Part shown: piece by piece, positions 42,628-53,832 of the stretch
Layout of the letters: each line of letters starts with the position of its first letter
Position numbering within the stretch: position 1 is the stretch's first letter
Made by a program: the position numbers and the translations under genes
Notes under the pieces: generated by a model
Seen by the model: the letters and a program-made list of their open reading frames with translations, nothing else
The model's database searches: none
What the model was told of the DNA's origin: nothing
Assembly (NCBI GenBank): GCA_920105625.2
Contig: OV050030.1
Span: 66,865,807-66,929,806 of the forward strand
Direction: 5' to 3'
Length of the DNA: 64,000 nt
DNA from: Clusia tigrina
Lineage: Eukaryota; Arthropoda; Insecta; Diptera; Clusiidae

Positions 42628-43923
42628 TCAATTCAATACGATAGTGTATACAATATTTTTTGTTTGATTGTGTGGTGCATGAATAAATAAATTTGGTGGT
42701 GCTCCCACTCTGGAACATGCGACGTATAATTGTCCGTGAGAAAAGCACGGTTCCTCCAAATTCACACCACATACATGAAGCGTTTGTCCTTGAGCTTTAT
42801 TAACGGTTATAGCAAAGGATAAACGCACGGGAAATTGAAGACGTTTGAATTGAAATGGCATGTCTGTTGGTATTAATGGGATCCTTGGTATCAGTACAAC
42901 TTCTCCTTTTGCTTTCCCAGTTAAAATTGTTGCTTCGATCAAATTGGGCATTAATTTTTTCACGGAAAGTCTCGTTCCATTGCAGAGTTTTGGTGAATTG
43001 AGATTTCGAAGAAGTATGATCGATGAACCAATTTTCAAATTCAAAATATGCGGTGGCATACCGTGTGGTTCCAAAGAATTCAAAAATTCAACCAGATAAT
43101 TTACTGCGTCTTCTTCATTCGTAGCAGTATCAATGGATTCGTATGATACCAAGTCACCTGGCAATTTCTGTTGAATTTGAAAATTTATTTCATTAACATT
43201 TGCATTTTTTGGTGCTAAAATTGCGCGTTCTCTTAGCCAATCATGATTTTTATAGTTTTGAACAATGTTTGGAAAAACGTGATCAATTAGTTCTTCTTTT
43301 GATGGCATACTTGTGCAAAAGTTGTTCGGTAACGTGATAAACCCATTTAAATCACTTGCAATTTTGCCATCGCCAATCTGCAGCAGTTGCTTCGAAAACT
43401 CACGTGCTGATGGATCATTTTGAAGACGCACACGCATATTTATGTTAAGCGCTAACTTCTGTATATTTGCCCAAAGAAACGAACTTTTCAAACATGCATT
43501 AATTTCATCAGCTGGAGTCGATCTGGGAATGACGGGCAACGTTTGTCGAAAATCACCAGATAGCAATATTAATGCACCTCCGAACAACTGTTGATTTCCA
43601 CGTAGATCCTGTAATGTTCGATTCAATGCTTCCAAAGATTTTTTATGGGCCATCGGACATTCATCCCATAAAATGATTGCTGCTTGTTGCAAAACTTTGG
43701 CCATTCCAGAATTTCTTGAAATATTACACGTTGGAATCTCCACCGATTGCATGTTTAATTGCAGTTTTAAAGCGGAATGTGCAGTTCGGCCACCATCCAA
43801 TAATGTAGCTGCAATACCAGAAGAAGCAAGTGCCAATGCGATTTTTCGTTCGGATCTAATTGTAGCTAAGATTAATGAAATGAGAAATGTTTTCCCAGTG
43901 CCACCAGGAGCGTCCAAAAAATA
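42628..43923 (-). pseudogene. Helitron helicase domain (PIF1-like)
   Basis: Minus-strand motifs in order: DAPGGTGKTF with the Walker A GGTGKT (about 43890-43920), ILWDECPMAHKK with the DE box (about 43644-43679), and near the C-terminus AITVNKAQGQTLHVCGV and YVACSRVG. The frame is open to 42628. It should continue the Rep frame, but one extra T in a six-T run near 43918-43925 shifts it. Restored to one polypeptide in other Helitrons, this domain unwinds DNA during rolling-circle transposition. Confidence 0.9.
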
Positions 43924-45954
43924 ATCTACCAGTGTTGTTAATGACAGCTTGCATGATTCTATCGTATGCATTCCTTTGCTGAACATTCAATTGTGGAATG
44001 TTTGTTTGCACAAATGCACGCAATTCATCGCATTCGAATTGCTGTTCGCGTTGCAGTTCTTGCTCAAATAAATCATGGATTGGACGATTAGGTGCGATCA
44101 TGCCTAATTGTCCTAATGTTTTATTTGCAATCATAAGGCAAATATCTTCAATCAATATCAAGGCCTCATTATACATTTCTAATGTATGTACCAATTCGGG
44201 ATCCATCGAACGATGTTGAAGTCGAATCAAAATGTCTTCAGCCATGAAATCTTTATATTTATTCCACAATTCAAGTGGGTTTGATCGATAGCATATTGAT
44301 ATTATTATTGCGAATAACATACGTATTTGATTTGGGTGAGCTGAAATTGATGCATCGTGAAGCGTAGCATCCCAATGCGTATCATCTTCAAGCAAACGCA
44401 ACCGTTGGCATGCATCACGATATGTTACACACAATTCACGGTCGACAGTTCTTAAATTCTGGAATGACTGTGGCCCACGTACGTTCACCAACAACAATCG
44501 CAAATAAAAACATTCAAAATTGTTTGGACTAATTGTATAAATGCGGCCTAAAGCATCCGTTGAAAAAACACCTCGGTAGCCATCAACAGGAGTACCTTTT
44601 TTGCGGCGTTGAAATTTTTTTGTTGATGCGTTCCAAGTATAATATCGTGGTGCTTCCGAATATAATAGTGTTCTTGCAAATTCATCCGTTCCACATAACT
44701 TGAAAAAAGCTGTCAGTGTAGTTGCTGGAGGCTGTAATGCATTTTGTGCGGCATTTGCATCAGTAAAATAAACACGTTGCCCATTTTCAAGATGAACTGC
44801 TAAATGTATAACAACAGGGTGTCTGTCATGTATTGGGAACGATAAAATTCGCCAAATAGCTTCGTTAGTACTAATATATCTTCCCATTTGGTACTGCAAA
44901 ATTTCATCATTTCTATTTTCAGCAGTCACTCCGAAAATAGCCATATCGCTACCTTTATTAACATACTTGCAAATGTATTTTATTGATTTGACTGAATTGC
45001 AGTATTCGACATTTATGTGAGCATTGAAAATTTTTGACAACAATGGTGAATACGGCACTATCCAACGATTATCAACTTCAAAGTCTTGGTTCCGGATTTT
45101 AATAGTAGTAGTTTTACCATTATCTTGAGCTGATCGTCGACGATACTGTGGATATCCATCATCACCGTGTATTGTTTCTGCAATCAATTGTCTTGGAAAA
45201 CGCTTTGAACATTTGCCGTCGATCATCCATGGTGAATTTGGATTGATTTCACCGCAGGGACCGTGTATCATATTTTTCGTGACAACTGCAAATAATTGTG
45301 GATCGATGGTTTGATCTGGAATTTCGGCCGATATAACACTATCAATCATATCTGGTGTTATTTTCTGTACCAACCATATCAAAATGTGAGCGTGCGGCAA
45401 GCCTCTTTTTTGCCATTCAATTGTATACATATAGCAGCGCACTTCTCCAAATACACGGAGCTTGACAATCAGATCTATCAACTTTTTTAATTTTTGGTGG
45501 AATATGCGAGCGGTTACATCGTGTCGATCTGTTGGGACCTGACCATCAAATAAGCAATCCTTCACATCAGCCCATTTTGGGTTGCAAGTAAATGTGATGA
45601 ACAAATCTGGACGGCCGTAATGACGAACATATGACATGGCATCTTGTGTATACTCGTGCATATGACGTGGGCTACCGGTATATGACGATGGTATTATCGT
45701 CAAGCGTCCAATGTCATTCACATTCACATCATTCAATAGTGCATCACGTAAATGTATATACTCTTCAGATCTCAATCGGGCTTGACTATGACGGATGAAA
45801 TGCAATCGTTCGCTCTCGATTTTAGCATACATGTCCACAATGTATTGATGAAAAAGTTTATTGCATCGCAAAATGTAATTGTCCTCTTGATCACGAATCA
45901 TCAATCGATACGAATAAAAATTCATCGCACTAACTTTTTTCGTTGTTTGTTGGC
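43924..45954 (-). CDS. Helitron Rep, second exon (HUH endonuclease domain)
   Basis: The frame enters from the intron at 45954 and includes the ATG at 45925. It covers the conserved MNFYSYRLMIR start, the SYTGSPRHMHEY and RPDLFITFTCNPKW blocks, the two-His motif GLPHAHILIW (about 45382-45411) and the tyrosine region YICKYVNKG (about 44962-44988). It runs into a frameshift at about 43920 (the frame ends at 43856). The HUH domain nicks and joins single strands. Confidence 0.9.
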
Positions 45955-46007
45955 CTGCAAATATTAAAAATTATTCTTTTAGTTATTTTAACGCAAAGAT
46001 TACTCAC
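45955..46007 (-). other. Predicted 53-bp intron in the Helitron Rep gene
   Basis: On the minus strand it runs from GTGAGTAATC to TTTGCAG. Exon 1 leaves one base over and exon 2 supplies two, giving a TGC codon, so the reading frame stays intact across it. Without splicing the frame stops at 46000-46002. GT-AG ends, length and phase all fit a short insect intron. Confidence 0.75.
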
Positions 46008-47182
46008 AAAAGTAATCAAAAATCATTATTTTTTTACCAGTCATTGGATTTATCAATGGTATATTTATATGATAACCATCATCTCCTCTCCAGAACAAAA
46101 TCGGGTATTGCAATGCGTCATAACAACGATGGAGTTCAGAAATACGATTTAGTTGCTCATTCCTACGGTGCAAAACAATATCTCTTGGCCGAAATTGTTC
46201 ACCAACTATTACGATTGCCACTTCATCGATTGTTGGTGCGTTAAATCGCCTGGAATGTTGCCCGAGTGGTGTTCTGTCGGCACGTATTATGATTTTATGA
46301 TCATCGGTGGGCATCTGATCCAGTGCAATCTTGAATAATTTAACCAATTCATTGTGCTGATGTAAAAATCTTTGCAGCTCTCTCAAGATTTCTCTTCTTG
46401 TATTTGAAGCAATTGTACAGCGCTGATTCAGTTCGCTGTTCTCATTACCAATGAAATATATTTGCAAAAACTGATGGTCAGCATCTGGGAATGGCAACAA
46501 TGACCCAGCTCTATGGTATATCTGTCCTTGAATCTGTAATGTTTTTGAAATAGATTTAGATGACGAATCCGAATTTTTGAAGACAGCAAATACAGAGACA
46601 GCACATAAATCAAATTTGATATCATTTATTCCATGCGAAGTAATTACCTTAAACGTCGGCATAAATCCATCTCTTATAATATTTGTAGCTCCAAAAGATG
46701 TCATTTGGAATTGCATGAATTGTACTTTTGAATATTTGTTAAGAAATGCTTTGACGCTGCTGAATTGCCATAAATTAATGAGTATCTGGTGGAGGTTCTA
46801 ACACAGGCAATTTAACTTTTCCACCAGCACAGCACATGCCAGGCGTTTCGTTCATTAATTTGAATGCTTTACAATGCACACATTGTTTATTCATTTGTCC
46901 AATATAAGAATACATACTGTAATCAATTGTGCTATCATAATTATAAGCCGCCAATTGCATTTGTCATATGATTTGAATTGAGGGACGCGTACGTCGATTT
47001 ATCGACCTTTCACTGTCAACCGTGTTTGCACTATCAACCGATTGGTTTATACGTCTACGTCGTTCCCTCTGTGATGCATTTTGTTGAATACGATCTTGTT
47101 CACTTTGTGATCTTCGATTGGTTGAAACAACTCTCGAATGACGCGTACGTCTACCAATATTTGAGCGACTTGGACGTGGCAT
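46008..47182 (-). pseudogene. Helitron Rep, N-terminal exon
   Basis: It starts at the ATG at 47182 with a basic N-terminus (MPRPSRSNIG). TGA at 46964-46966 interrupts the frame. The frame continues with a Cys-containing zinc-like part (CVHCKAFKL, GMCCAGGKVKLP). A frame change near 46785-46795 leads into FQMTSFGATN and GQIYHRAGSLLP at about 46500-46530, then RRFNAPTIDEVAIVIVGEQF and YDALQYPILFWRGDDGYH. It ends at the intron at 46008. Only one stop and one shift break this part. Confidence 0.85.
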
Positions 47183-47680
47183 TTCGAATTTGTTCTATGT
47201 ACGAAAAGAGTAATCATTTAAATTAATTTCAAGAGTTAAAAAAACTATATCCAAATGTATAATAAGTATGTGTTTGTGGTCATATATTCGCATTATTTGG
47301 TTGTGTTATGTATAAAAAAATTAAGAACTGAGGAAAAAGAACTATACAAAGTGACACTAACACGTATATAAATGGCCTGAAACCCGATAGCAATTCAACC
47401 AGAAAATCCAAATGGAAAGCGTATATACACTACTGTCTGTTTGTATTTAAATGGTCAAACAAAAACAAATAAATTGTTTGATGATGTATGGCTGAAAATA
47501 TGAAAAACAAAAAAAAAATCAAATGCGACTCTTACCGATTACGTCTGTCCACAATTCGAGTTCGATGGAAAAGAACCTTAAAATGATCACTCACTGGTAG
47601 GTGTCAATGTATATGCGTGTATGCTCTACAACGTGCATTTATCATGTATTTCACTTGCACCAATTTTTTATATATATAGA
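47183..47680 (-). other. Helitron 5' noncoding region and inner 5' terminus
   Basis: About 500 bases lie before the Rep start. The inner end (47654-47680) contains TGCACCAATTTTTTATATAT, nearly identical to the outer terminus at 48903-48930. It is preceded on the minus strand by T, not A. Confidence 0.65.
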
Positions 47681-48930
47681 AGATATAGATTTCGCCGAAA
47701 AGTTTCAATTGAATTTTCTCATTAAGATTGTTGACTTTATCATTTTTTTGTGCCTAAATTGCAAGTTCGCACAGCCATTCAGGATTTTTGTAGTTTGGGA
47801 ATACCTTGTCGTCAACGGCTTGAATACTAATTACCGTTTGACTGAAGTTCGGTGGGAACGAAATCTCATTCCCAATTGTTTCTTGCAAATCTATCGATCT
47901 CAAAAAATTCGGAAAATTCGGAAAATTCGAAAATTAAAAAAACTTAATCTCACTTTTTGTTCTCATTTTTTTTATATGTGCGTGGTGTTGCACGCGCACA
48001 TTTAGTTTCATATTGGTGTTGTAAGCATTGACTGATACTCCAATAACTCAACAGATGGAGCTGTAGACGCTTATTTATTTTGACAGCTGCGTATATTGTG
48101 TGTTCTTTGTGATTTTTTTATTCGAACAGTGCGGACACGGTCAATTGACTTTCTGACATTTTTCCAAATTTTAATTGATTTCTCGAGTTGTTCGGGCCAT
48201 TGTGCATTCGTCCCAAATGATAATTTTGCACGTTTTAAGGATTGTGTCCATTTTCAATAAAATCGCTTAATTAATTCAGAAAATATAGAATAAGGTAGCT
48301 TCTACCACTTTTGCCCTATTTAACGTCAAAAATTTTGATATTTTTAAGAAATGTGTATCCTATGTCATCGGTTAGATAATTCTGAAGACGTTGTAAAAAC
48401 TTAATCAAAATCCCGCCTTTTTCCAATCCATACGTTGCAAACATACATACATTTTTATATAGCATTAGGTAGGGGGAGTTTTTATCCCTAGACTCTCTGA
48501 AAATTTCATCAAAATCGGTCCAGCCGTTTTCGAGTGCATGCATTGCTTACATGCATACATACATACATAGGGAGGGAAAGTTTTTATCCCATTTGCCAAT
48601 TTCACCCCCTACATGTAAAAAATCCAAACAATGTGTAGCGTATGTTACTCGCGAGTTTATTCTGAAAATTGCCTGAAAATTTCATCAAAATCGGTTCAGC
48701 CGTTTTCGAGTACATACGTTGCATACAAACATATTGTGTTGACATATAGTGTTGACATAAAAGGTCATAACTCACGAACGCGTCGACCGATTTCGTGCAA
48801 ACTTATCTAGAAACCATCTACACGACCATACGAACAAACCACAAAAATTCAATTTCATTGAATTCGGTTTGACGATTCATGAGTTATAAAGTCACAACGC
48901 ACTTGCACCAATTTTTTATATATATATAGA
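47681..48930 (-). other. Outer Helitron 5' segment with a repeated 44-bp motif
   Basis: No supported gene. CTGAAAATTTCATCAAAATC begins two copies of a motif, at 48497-48540 and 48673-48716, both continuing through CAGCCGTTTTCGAG. Around 48770-48800 AACTCACGAACGCGTCGACC recalls the 5' part of other insect Helitrons. CATACATACATA-type repeats lie near 48548-48570. Confidence 0.6.
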
Positions 48931-49518
48931 TTAGTCATAAATTGAATATTTGTTGCTGACTTACCAATACTTTGAATTTGAATGTTGTGCTTGCTTCGTG
49001 GTAACAACAATTTCTGTGAGAACTCATCCGTCATGAGATTCACTTGTAAGCAAGTGTCCAACGATGCTCTTCCGAATCGGTATCCACCAGATGCATCCCG
49101 AACTAAGACCATAGTAGTCGCAAGAATGATTTGATCCAACGACGAATTGTTTATGTGGGTGTGTACAGCAGCTTCCCTCGAGATTGAAGGCAACATTGAA
49201 GTCGACGAATCTGGCGCAGATCCACGATGCAGCAAGCTATGATGTTGTTGAGAGCAAACCCTGAACTTATGCGACGATGAGCAGTTGGAGAGTTGATGCC
49301 CCTTCGACAAGCAGTTGATGCAAAGGCCTTGGCTTTTCGCATGGTCAAAACGTTGAGCCACAGTGAGAGCCTTGAAGCGTTCACAGTTAAAAATCTTGTG
49401 GTTGCCACTCGAACACACTAAACACGTAGAATTAGAGCAAACAAACGAATATCCTTTTTGTTGGTTCCTTGATTTATGAGCCTTGTTTTCAGCTTGATGT
49501 ACTCGCTTTGAACTATGA
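48931..49518 (-). pseudogene. pol: B2 zinc-knuckle and protease start
   Basis: On the minus strand CLVCSSGNHKIFNC, CINCLSKGHQLSNC and CSQQHHSLLH form the zinc module that precedes protease in BEL/Pao elements. The frame then runs into the protease and is cut by the Helitron at 48930. The open frame extends upstream to about 49517; a GTG at 49418 is not a credible start. A +1 change separates it from Gag near 49519. Confidence 0.82.
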
Positions 49519-50383
49519 CTATGAATCCAAATATTGGCAGTGTCTCTCTAGAATCTTTGAGCAGTCATCCCAAGTCGGTAACGTTTTGAAATCCAACGAC
49601 TCCTTCCATTTGCGATTTGTCTCCTCATCAGCTTTCTGCAGTACAAGGTAAATCAACATAGCTTGAGAAATTTGGCTGTCAGTTCCCAATGGCAGTAGTG
49701 ATCCGTAGATAGCAGACGCCTTATCAACAAGACTCCTTAACTGCGCACCGGTGGACTTTGAGACTGACGACAGTTCAAAAAGCGTCGAAATATTCTCCAA
49801 GAATATTAGTGTAGGGTTGTCATATCTACCTCTAAGTCTTTCCAATGCCTTGGGGTAGTTTTTTTTTGTGACTTGGAAGGCATCAATGGTTTCAAGAGCC
49901 GGTCCCTGGAGACAATTGCGTAAATGGTTAAACTTTTCGATATTTGACAAGTTAAATTCCCGATCGATTATTTGCTTGAACGACGTCATGAAATTATGGT
50001 ACTCAGAATATTTTCCATCAAACGAAGGAAGTTTGAGTTTAGGTAATTTTGAACTAGATTGCATGATGCAATTAATATCTGACAAAGTAGAATTGTGATC
50101 TTCAGCTAGCTGCGCTGTAATGTACAATTCCTCCAAGTCAGCACGACCAGCATCTTCACAGTCTTGTTTTTCAATTTCCGTTTGTGTTGATAGGACTTGC
50201 TTGAAGTATGACTCAAGGATACCCAATCTGCATCGATATTCAGGCACGGACAGCAACTTACCACCTGGTCGCAGACTAGATTCCACAATGTTCTTTATGA
50301 GCCTAATATTTTTTTTGGTATTTGCGCGTTGTTGTTTTAATTCCTCCAAAAGGATGTCTGGCAATTCCAGCACGGAGTTACCA
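49519..50383 (-). pseudogene. gag: B2 Gag (DUF1759-type)
   Basis: The minus-strand frame is open for about 288 codons: LKLPSFDGKYSEYHNFMTSF, IEKFNHLRNCLQGPALETI and LERLRGRYDNPTLIF are typical of BEL/Pao Gag. It stops at 49519 with TAG, and the downstream module is in another frame. The first seven codons of the longer frame (to 50400) are antisense of gypsy pol, so the true border is about 50383 and the Gag N-terminus is missing. Confidence 0.85.
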
Positions 50384-50660
50384 ACTGTTGTTTTGCACAA
50401 GTAGCAGTTTGTAGAAGGTGTTTACATGCGAGAATCGGTGAAGACGGTAATGGAGGCAGGATGTATGCTAGCATGCTGAATGCCACTGAGCAAGACTTCT
50501 GTATAGATAGGGATTATAGGCCTAAGTTTCCAAATTACGAAAATCTTAAGAACAAAACATGGAATCGGTAAATCAGGTTAATCACGTAGACGTAAGGAAA
50601 ATAATAGAGAAAGTGCTGGAGTCAGTAAATCACTTCAAACGTCGTAAAAATACTAATGGA
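50384..50660 (+). pseudogene. pol: G3 pol fragment (between protease and RT)
   Basis: From ACTGTTGTTTTGCACAAG the sequence follows G1 pol at about 8440-8690: LHK, EGVYMRES, LNATEQDF and YRPKFPNYENLKN correspond to LHKQQLAEGVYMGET, LNASEKDY and FRPKFTSYDNFKE in G1. TAG replaces a Gln codon at 50402-50404, TGA at 50477-50479 and TAA at 50568-50570 follow. RT and integrase are deleted. Confidence 0.75.
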
Positions 50661-50688
50661 ATCCAATATTCTAGGGACGAAAGGCACC

Positions 50689-50945
50689 ATGTGGATATTG
50701 ATACTAATAATTTGGATCATAATAACATCGGCGGCAACAGCGGAAATAAAATAAATACTAGAAGTTAATAACAACAAAGAATATATCATACTTCAACAGG
50801 GAACAATTAAATTACTAAATAATTACAGTGAAGTAATAGTTAGCAAAAAAAACGGAAATTAAATTAGCTTACCTACAACTACATTACGAGTAGCAACAGC
50901 AGACGTTCAGGCTCTAATTAAGCTACAACTTGAAAAACTGTCCAC
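50689..50945 (+). pseudogene. Possible env N-terminal remnant of a gypsy-type element
   Basis: An ATG at 50689 starts a very hydrophobic 20-codon stretch like a signal peptide, ending at TAA 50749-50751. The same frame continues with about 35 codons of a kind seen near the start of insect gypsy Env proteins, then TAA at about 50860. It lies after G3 pol, where env is expected. No furin site, fusion peptide or membrane anchor is present. The identification is tentative. Confidence 0.35.
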
Positions 50946-51740
50946 TATCCACTCCTGAAAAACTGTCTATCCGTAAACTAAGCGGTACTTTCAGCACGTA
51001 AAACTAAGCGGTACTTTCAGCAAATGCTCAAATGCATCTAGGAGCTTAATATCGACTTCTTTACTGCTTATGAAACTATAACATCAAATCAGATGACGCA
51101 TACTTAAAAGATGACATCAATTCTAAATTCGAAGAACTGCAGTTAGACCTTTATTGCTTGCTCAGTCAACGGCAAGAAGAAATGTTTCCTGAATAGGCGA
51201 AAGCTGAAAACCAAATGGCGGCCCTACAACATCAAATATACGAAATCATTGCTCCTCAGTTATTCAGTTTCGCCAGTGCATGTGCCGTCGTTCTCGGAAC
51301 GCTTCACTGAGTGGCCTAGTTTCCACGATTCATTTAACAGGCTTATAATCCTCAATAGTGAGCAGGAACTTTCATCTGACCGTGACATTGACATTCATCA
51401 AATGACTGACGGATATTATCTAACAGGATGGGAGTTGCTTCGCAAGCGATATAATAATCCACGTATTTTGTTTTTACACCATATGAGAACGCTATATAAT
51501 TTGCCTCTTCTCATCAAAGAAAAATCAAACGATATTAAATCCATGCTGAATGTGGCGAATGTTTGTATCAACGAATTCAAACGTTTGAAGCTTCCAATTG
51601 AAAATTGTGACTATTAGGTTGCGCATTACTTATCTACCAAGTTGCGCGCCGAGACTCACTTAGCCTGGGAGCGTCATTTAGGTGTTAATACTGACATACC
51701 AACTTTTGCGGATCTGAAGATTTCTTAACAACTCGCCTTT
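50946..51740 (+). pseudogene. gag: B3 Gag (DUF1759-type), decayed
   Basis: The first part (50946-51240) has broken frames with FEELQLDLYCLLSQRQEEMF. From 51249 the main part reads VPSFSERFTEWPSFHDSFNR, WELLRKRYNNPRILFLHHM and FKRLKLPIENC. About 20 residues between the two middle motifs are missing relative to relatives. A stop at 51615-51617 is followed by further coding sequence to about 51725. ACTAAGCGGTACTTTCAGCA occurs twice near 50978-51025. Confidence 0.8.
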
Positions 51741-52527
51741 TTACCATCGATGCAATCGAGAATCGTAACGTCGCTGTTAATGCAATTCCTGCGCACAAAT
51801 TGGGTTAACCTGCCAACAATCTACATTCTCATCCTTCGAAATCTTCGCCACGCTCGACACACAATGTCAACACTTTCCATGCTGCCACTAATATCGCCGC
51901 AGCCCATCAAGATGGCTGTACTCTATGTGGCCAAGCACACATAATACGCCGATGCCCAAATTTCCTTGCCAAAGAATGCTATCAGCGAAAGACCATAGTT
52001 GGCAAGGCAAGGTTGTATCTCAAATTGTTTGAGCAAGTCTCACGTACTCGCAAAGTTCACAAGCAGCAAAAACTGCTCTTAGCTACTTGGACTTCAACGT
52101 TCTCTGACTTCAGCAGATATGTTTTGTGTAGGTCCAAGCTCTCTCACCCAATCACGCTCAATGGTCAGTTGCACACTTCTTTCCTGCCACGATGTACATT
52201 TCGCGGCCCACATTGAAACAGTGTATGTACTGAAACAACTCAGCGTTCAGCTGCCGAGTCAACCAATCATGCCACAGAGTTTGGCGCACTTCCACGCACT
52301 GCCACGCTAGCTGATCAAACGTATTATCAGCCGAAAAGGATCGATCTCATCATCGGTGCTGATATGATAGCGCAAATATTATTCCCTGAAATTCGAATTG
52401 GTAATGCAAACCAATCTATTGCACAAAACACCCACTTAGGCTGGATATTGTCTGGTCGAGTAAAAGCCGCAGCACCCCCACGTTTCGGTTTGCTTGCCAT
52501 TCTGCTAATATTGAGCTAGAAATCCTC
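51741..52527 (+). pseudogene. pol: B3 zinc knuckle and protease region, decayed
   Basis: CTLCGQAHIIRRC near 51920 is a zinc knuckle with one residue missing. IGADMIAQI (about 52344-52370) and the following GWILSGR belong to the segment between protease and RT in BEL/Pao elements. Many frame changes occur; the protease active site is not recognisable. Confidence 0.7.
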
Positions 52528-53768
52528 GTGAAGAAATTCTACGAATGCGAGCAGGTACTTATCGAAACACCAATGTCGGCGCAAGACCAATGGTGTGAGG
52601 AGTTCTTCCAAAGCACTCACATTCGGCAAGATAACGGTAAATATTTAGAACGATTACCCTTAAAAAATTTGTACGACACTAACCAGATGTTAGGAAAATC
52701 CAAACAAATCGCTGTTTCGTCAGCTCGAACGGCGTTTGCAGCGAGACGGCGAATTACGAGCCCGATACACAGACGGAATAGAAGACTACTTCCGCCTTAA
52801 ACATATTACGCCTGTAACCACCACTCAAGAACAACACTGTACCGTCACGGCTTCCAATAAGCCCACCGAAAGTTCCTGTGTCTTACCCCATCACGCTGTC
52901 GTCAAAGAATACAGTCTTACGACCAAAGTGCGGATAGTCTACGACGCTTTCGCTAAAAGCTCAAACGGACGGTCGCTGAATGACCTGCTGTGCAGAGGCC
53001 AACCATTACAAAATTACCTCCCCGCTGTCATTCTAAATTGGAGGATGCAAAAATTCGTTTTGCTCGCTGATAGACAACAAATATACCGCTGCATCGAAAT
53101 GCACAGAGATGATGCACAATATCAAAGGATACTGTGGCGCAATGACGAAAGGCAGATCCAAGTGTACTGCCTTACAACGGTGAAGTTTGGAACAGCATCC
53201 GCGCCGTATACCGCCATACGTGTACTTCACCAACTCGCACACGATGAGAAAGACCGTTTCCCGCTAGCTGAAAGGGTTTTGCTGCATGAGATTTATGTAG
53301 ACGATGTCCTCAGTTGCAGTGATTCAATCACTAGCACAATTTTAATATGCGACCAATTAGTTTCCGCGTTGAGGTCAGCTGGGATGGAACTTCGAAAATG
53401 GTCTAGTAATGCTCCAGAGCCGCTCGATCCATACCAGTAGAGAACCATGCATGCGGGCCAGCTCTCACGCTCAACGAGAATGCCAGTGTCAAAACGCTCG
53501 GCTTATAGTGGCAATCCAGCCATGACTCCTTGACATTTTCCATAAATTTTGCTCTATCAACTGTGGCCACAAAGAGGTCCGTCTTATCCACAATCGCGCG
53601 GTAATTCGATCCACTCGGATTTTTGGCTCCTGTCGTAGTTGCAGCAAAAATTATATTGAAGGAAATTTGGACCATAAAGGTCAAACGACACGACGACCAA
53701 GAAACTCCTTTAGATTGGGATGAATAACCTTTGAGTTGTAGTGGAATGGCCCTGCATGGTTGCGACAA
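52528..53768 (+). pseudogene. pol: B3 reverse transcriptase, decayed
   Basis: The RT holds PHHAVVKEYSLTTKVRIVYD, then QIYRCIEMHRDD and the YVDDVLSC active site (about 53294-53317). A stop follows at 53438-53440. The next 300 bases continue as the post-RT region in a shifted frame (HACGPALTLNENASVKTLG). RNase H is missing: at about 53760 sequence jumps to an unrelated 70 bases and then to the integrase part. Confidence 0.8.
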
Positions 53769-53832
53769 CCTAAGTCAGCCTGCCCAATCTGTGCTATTAA
53801 CAAAGTAGAAATCGATAAACACAACGTCAGAG

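Larger units (their letters stand above)
42140..48930 (-). mobile_element. Helitron (possibly two nested), minus strand
   Basis: On the minus strand the element begins TCTATATATATATA at 48930 after a host A. It ends CTAG at 42140 before a host T, with a hairpin (AACCTTCG...CGAAGTTT, about 42155-42178) just inside. These are canonical Helitron termini and an A/T target without duplication. It encodes a Rep/helicase. A second 5' end (minus-strand start 47680) and a second 3' hairpin end (about 42522) lie inside, so one Helitron may sit in another. The host is B2: gag-pol sequence continues on both sides. Confidence 0.88.
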
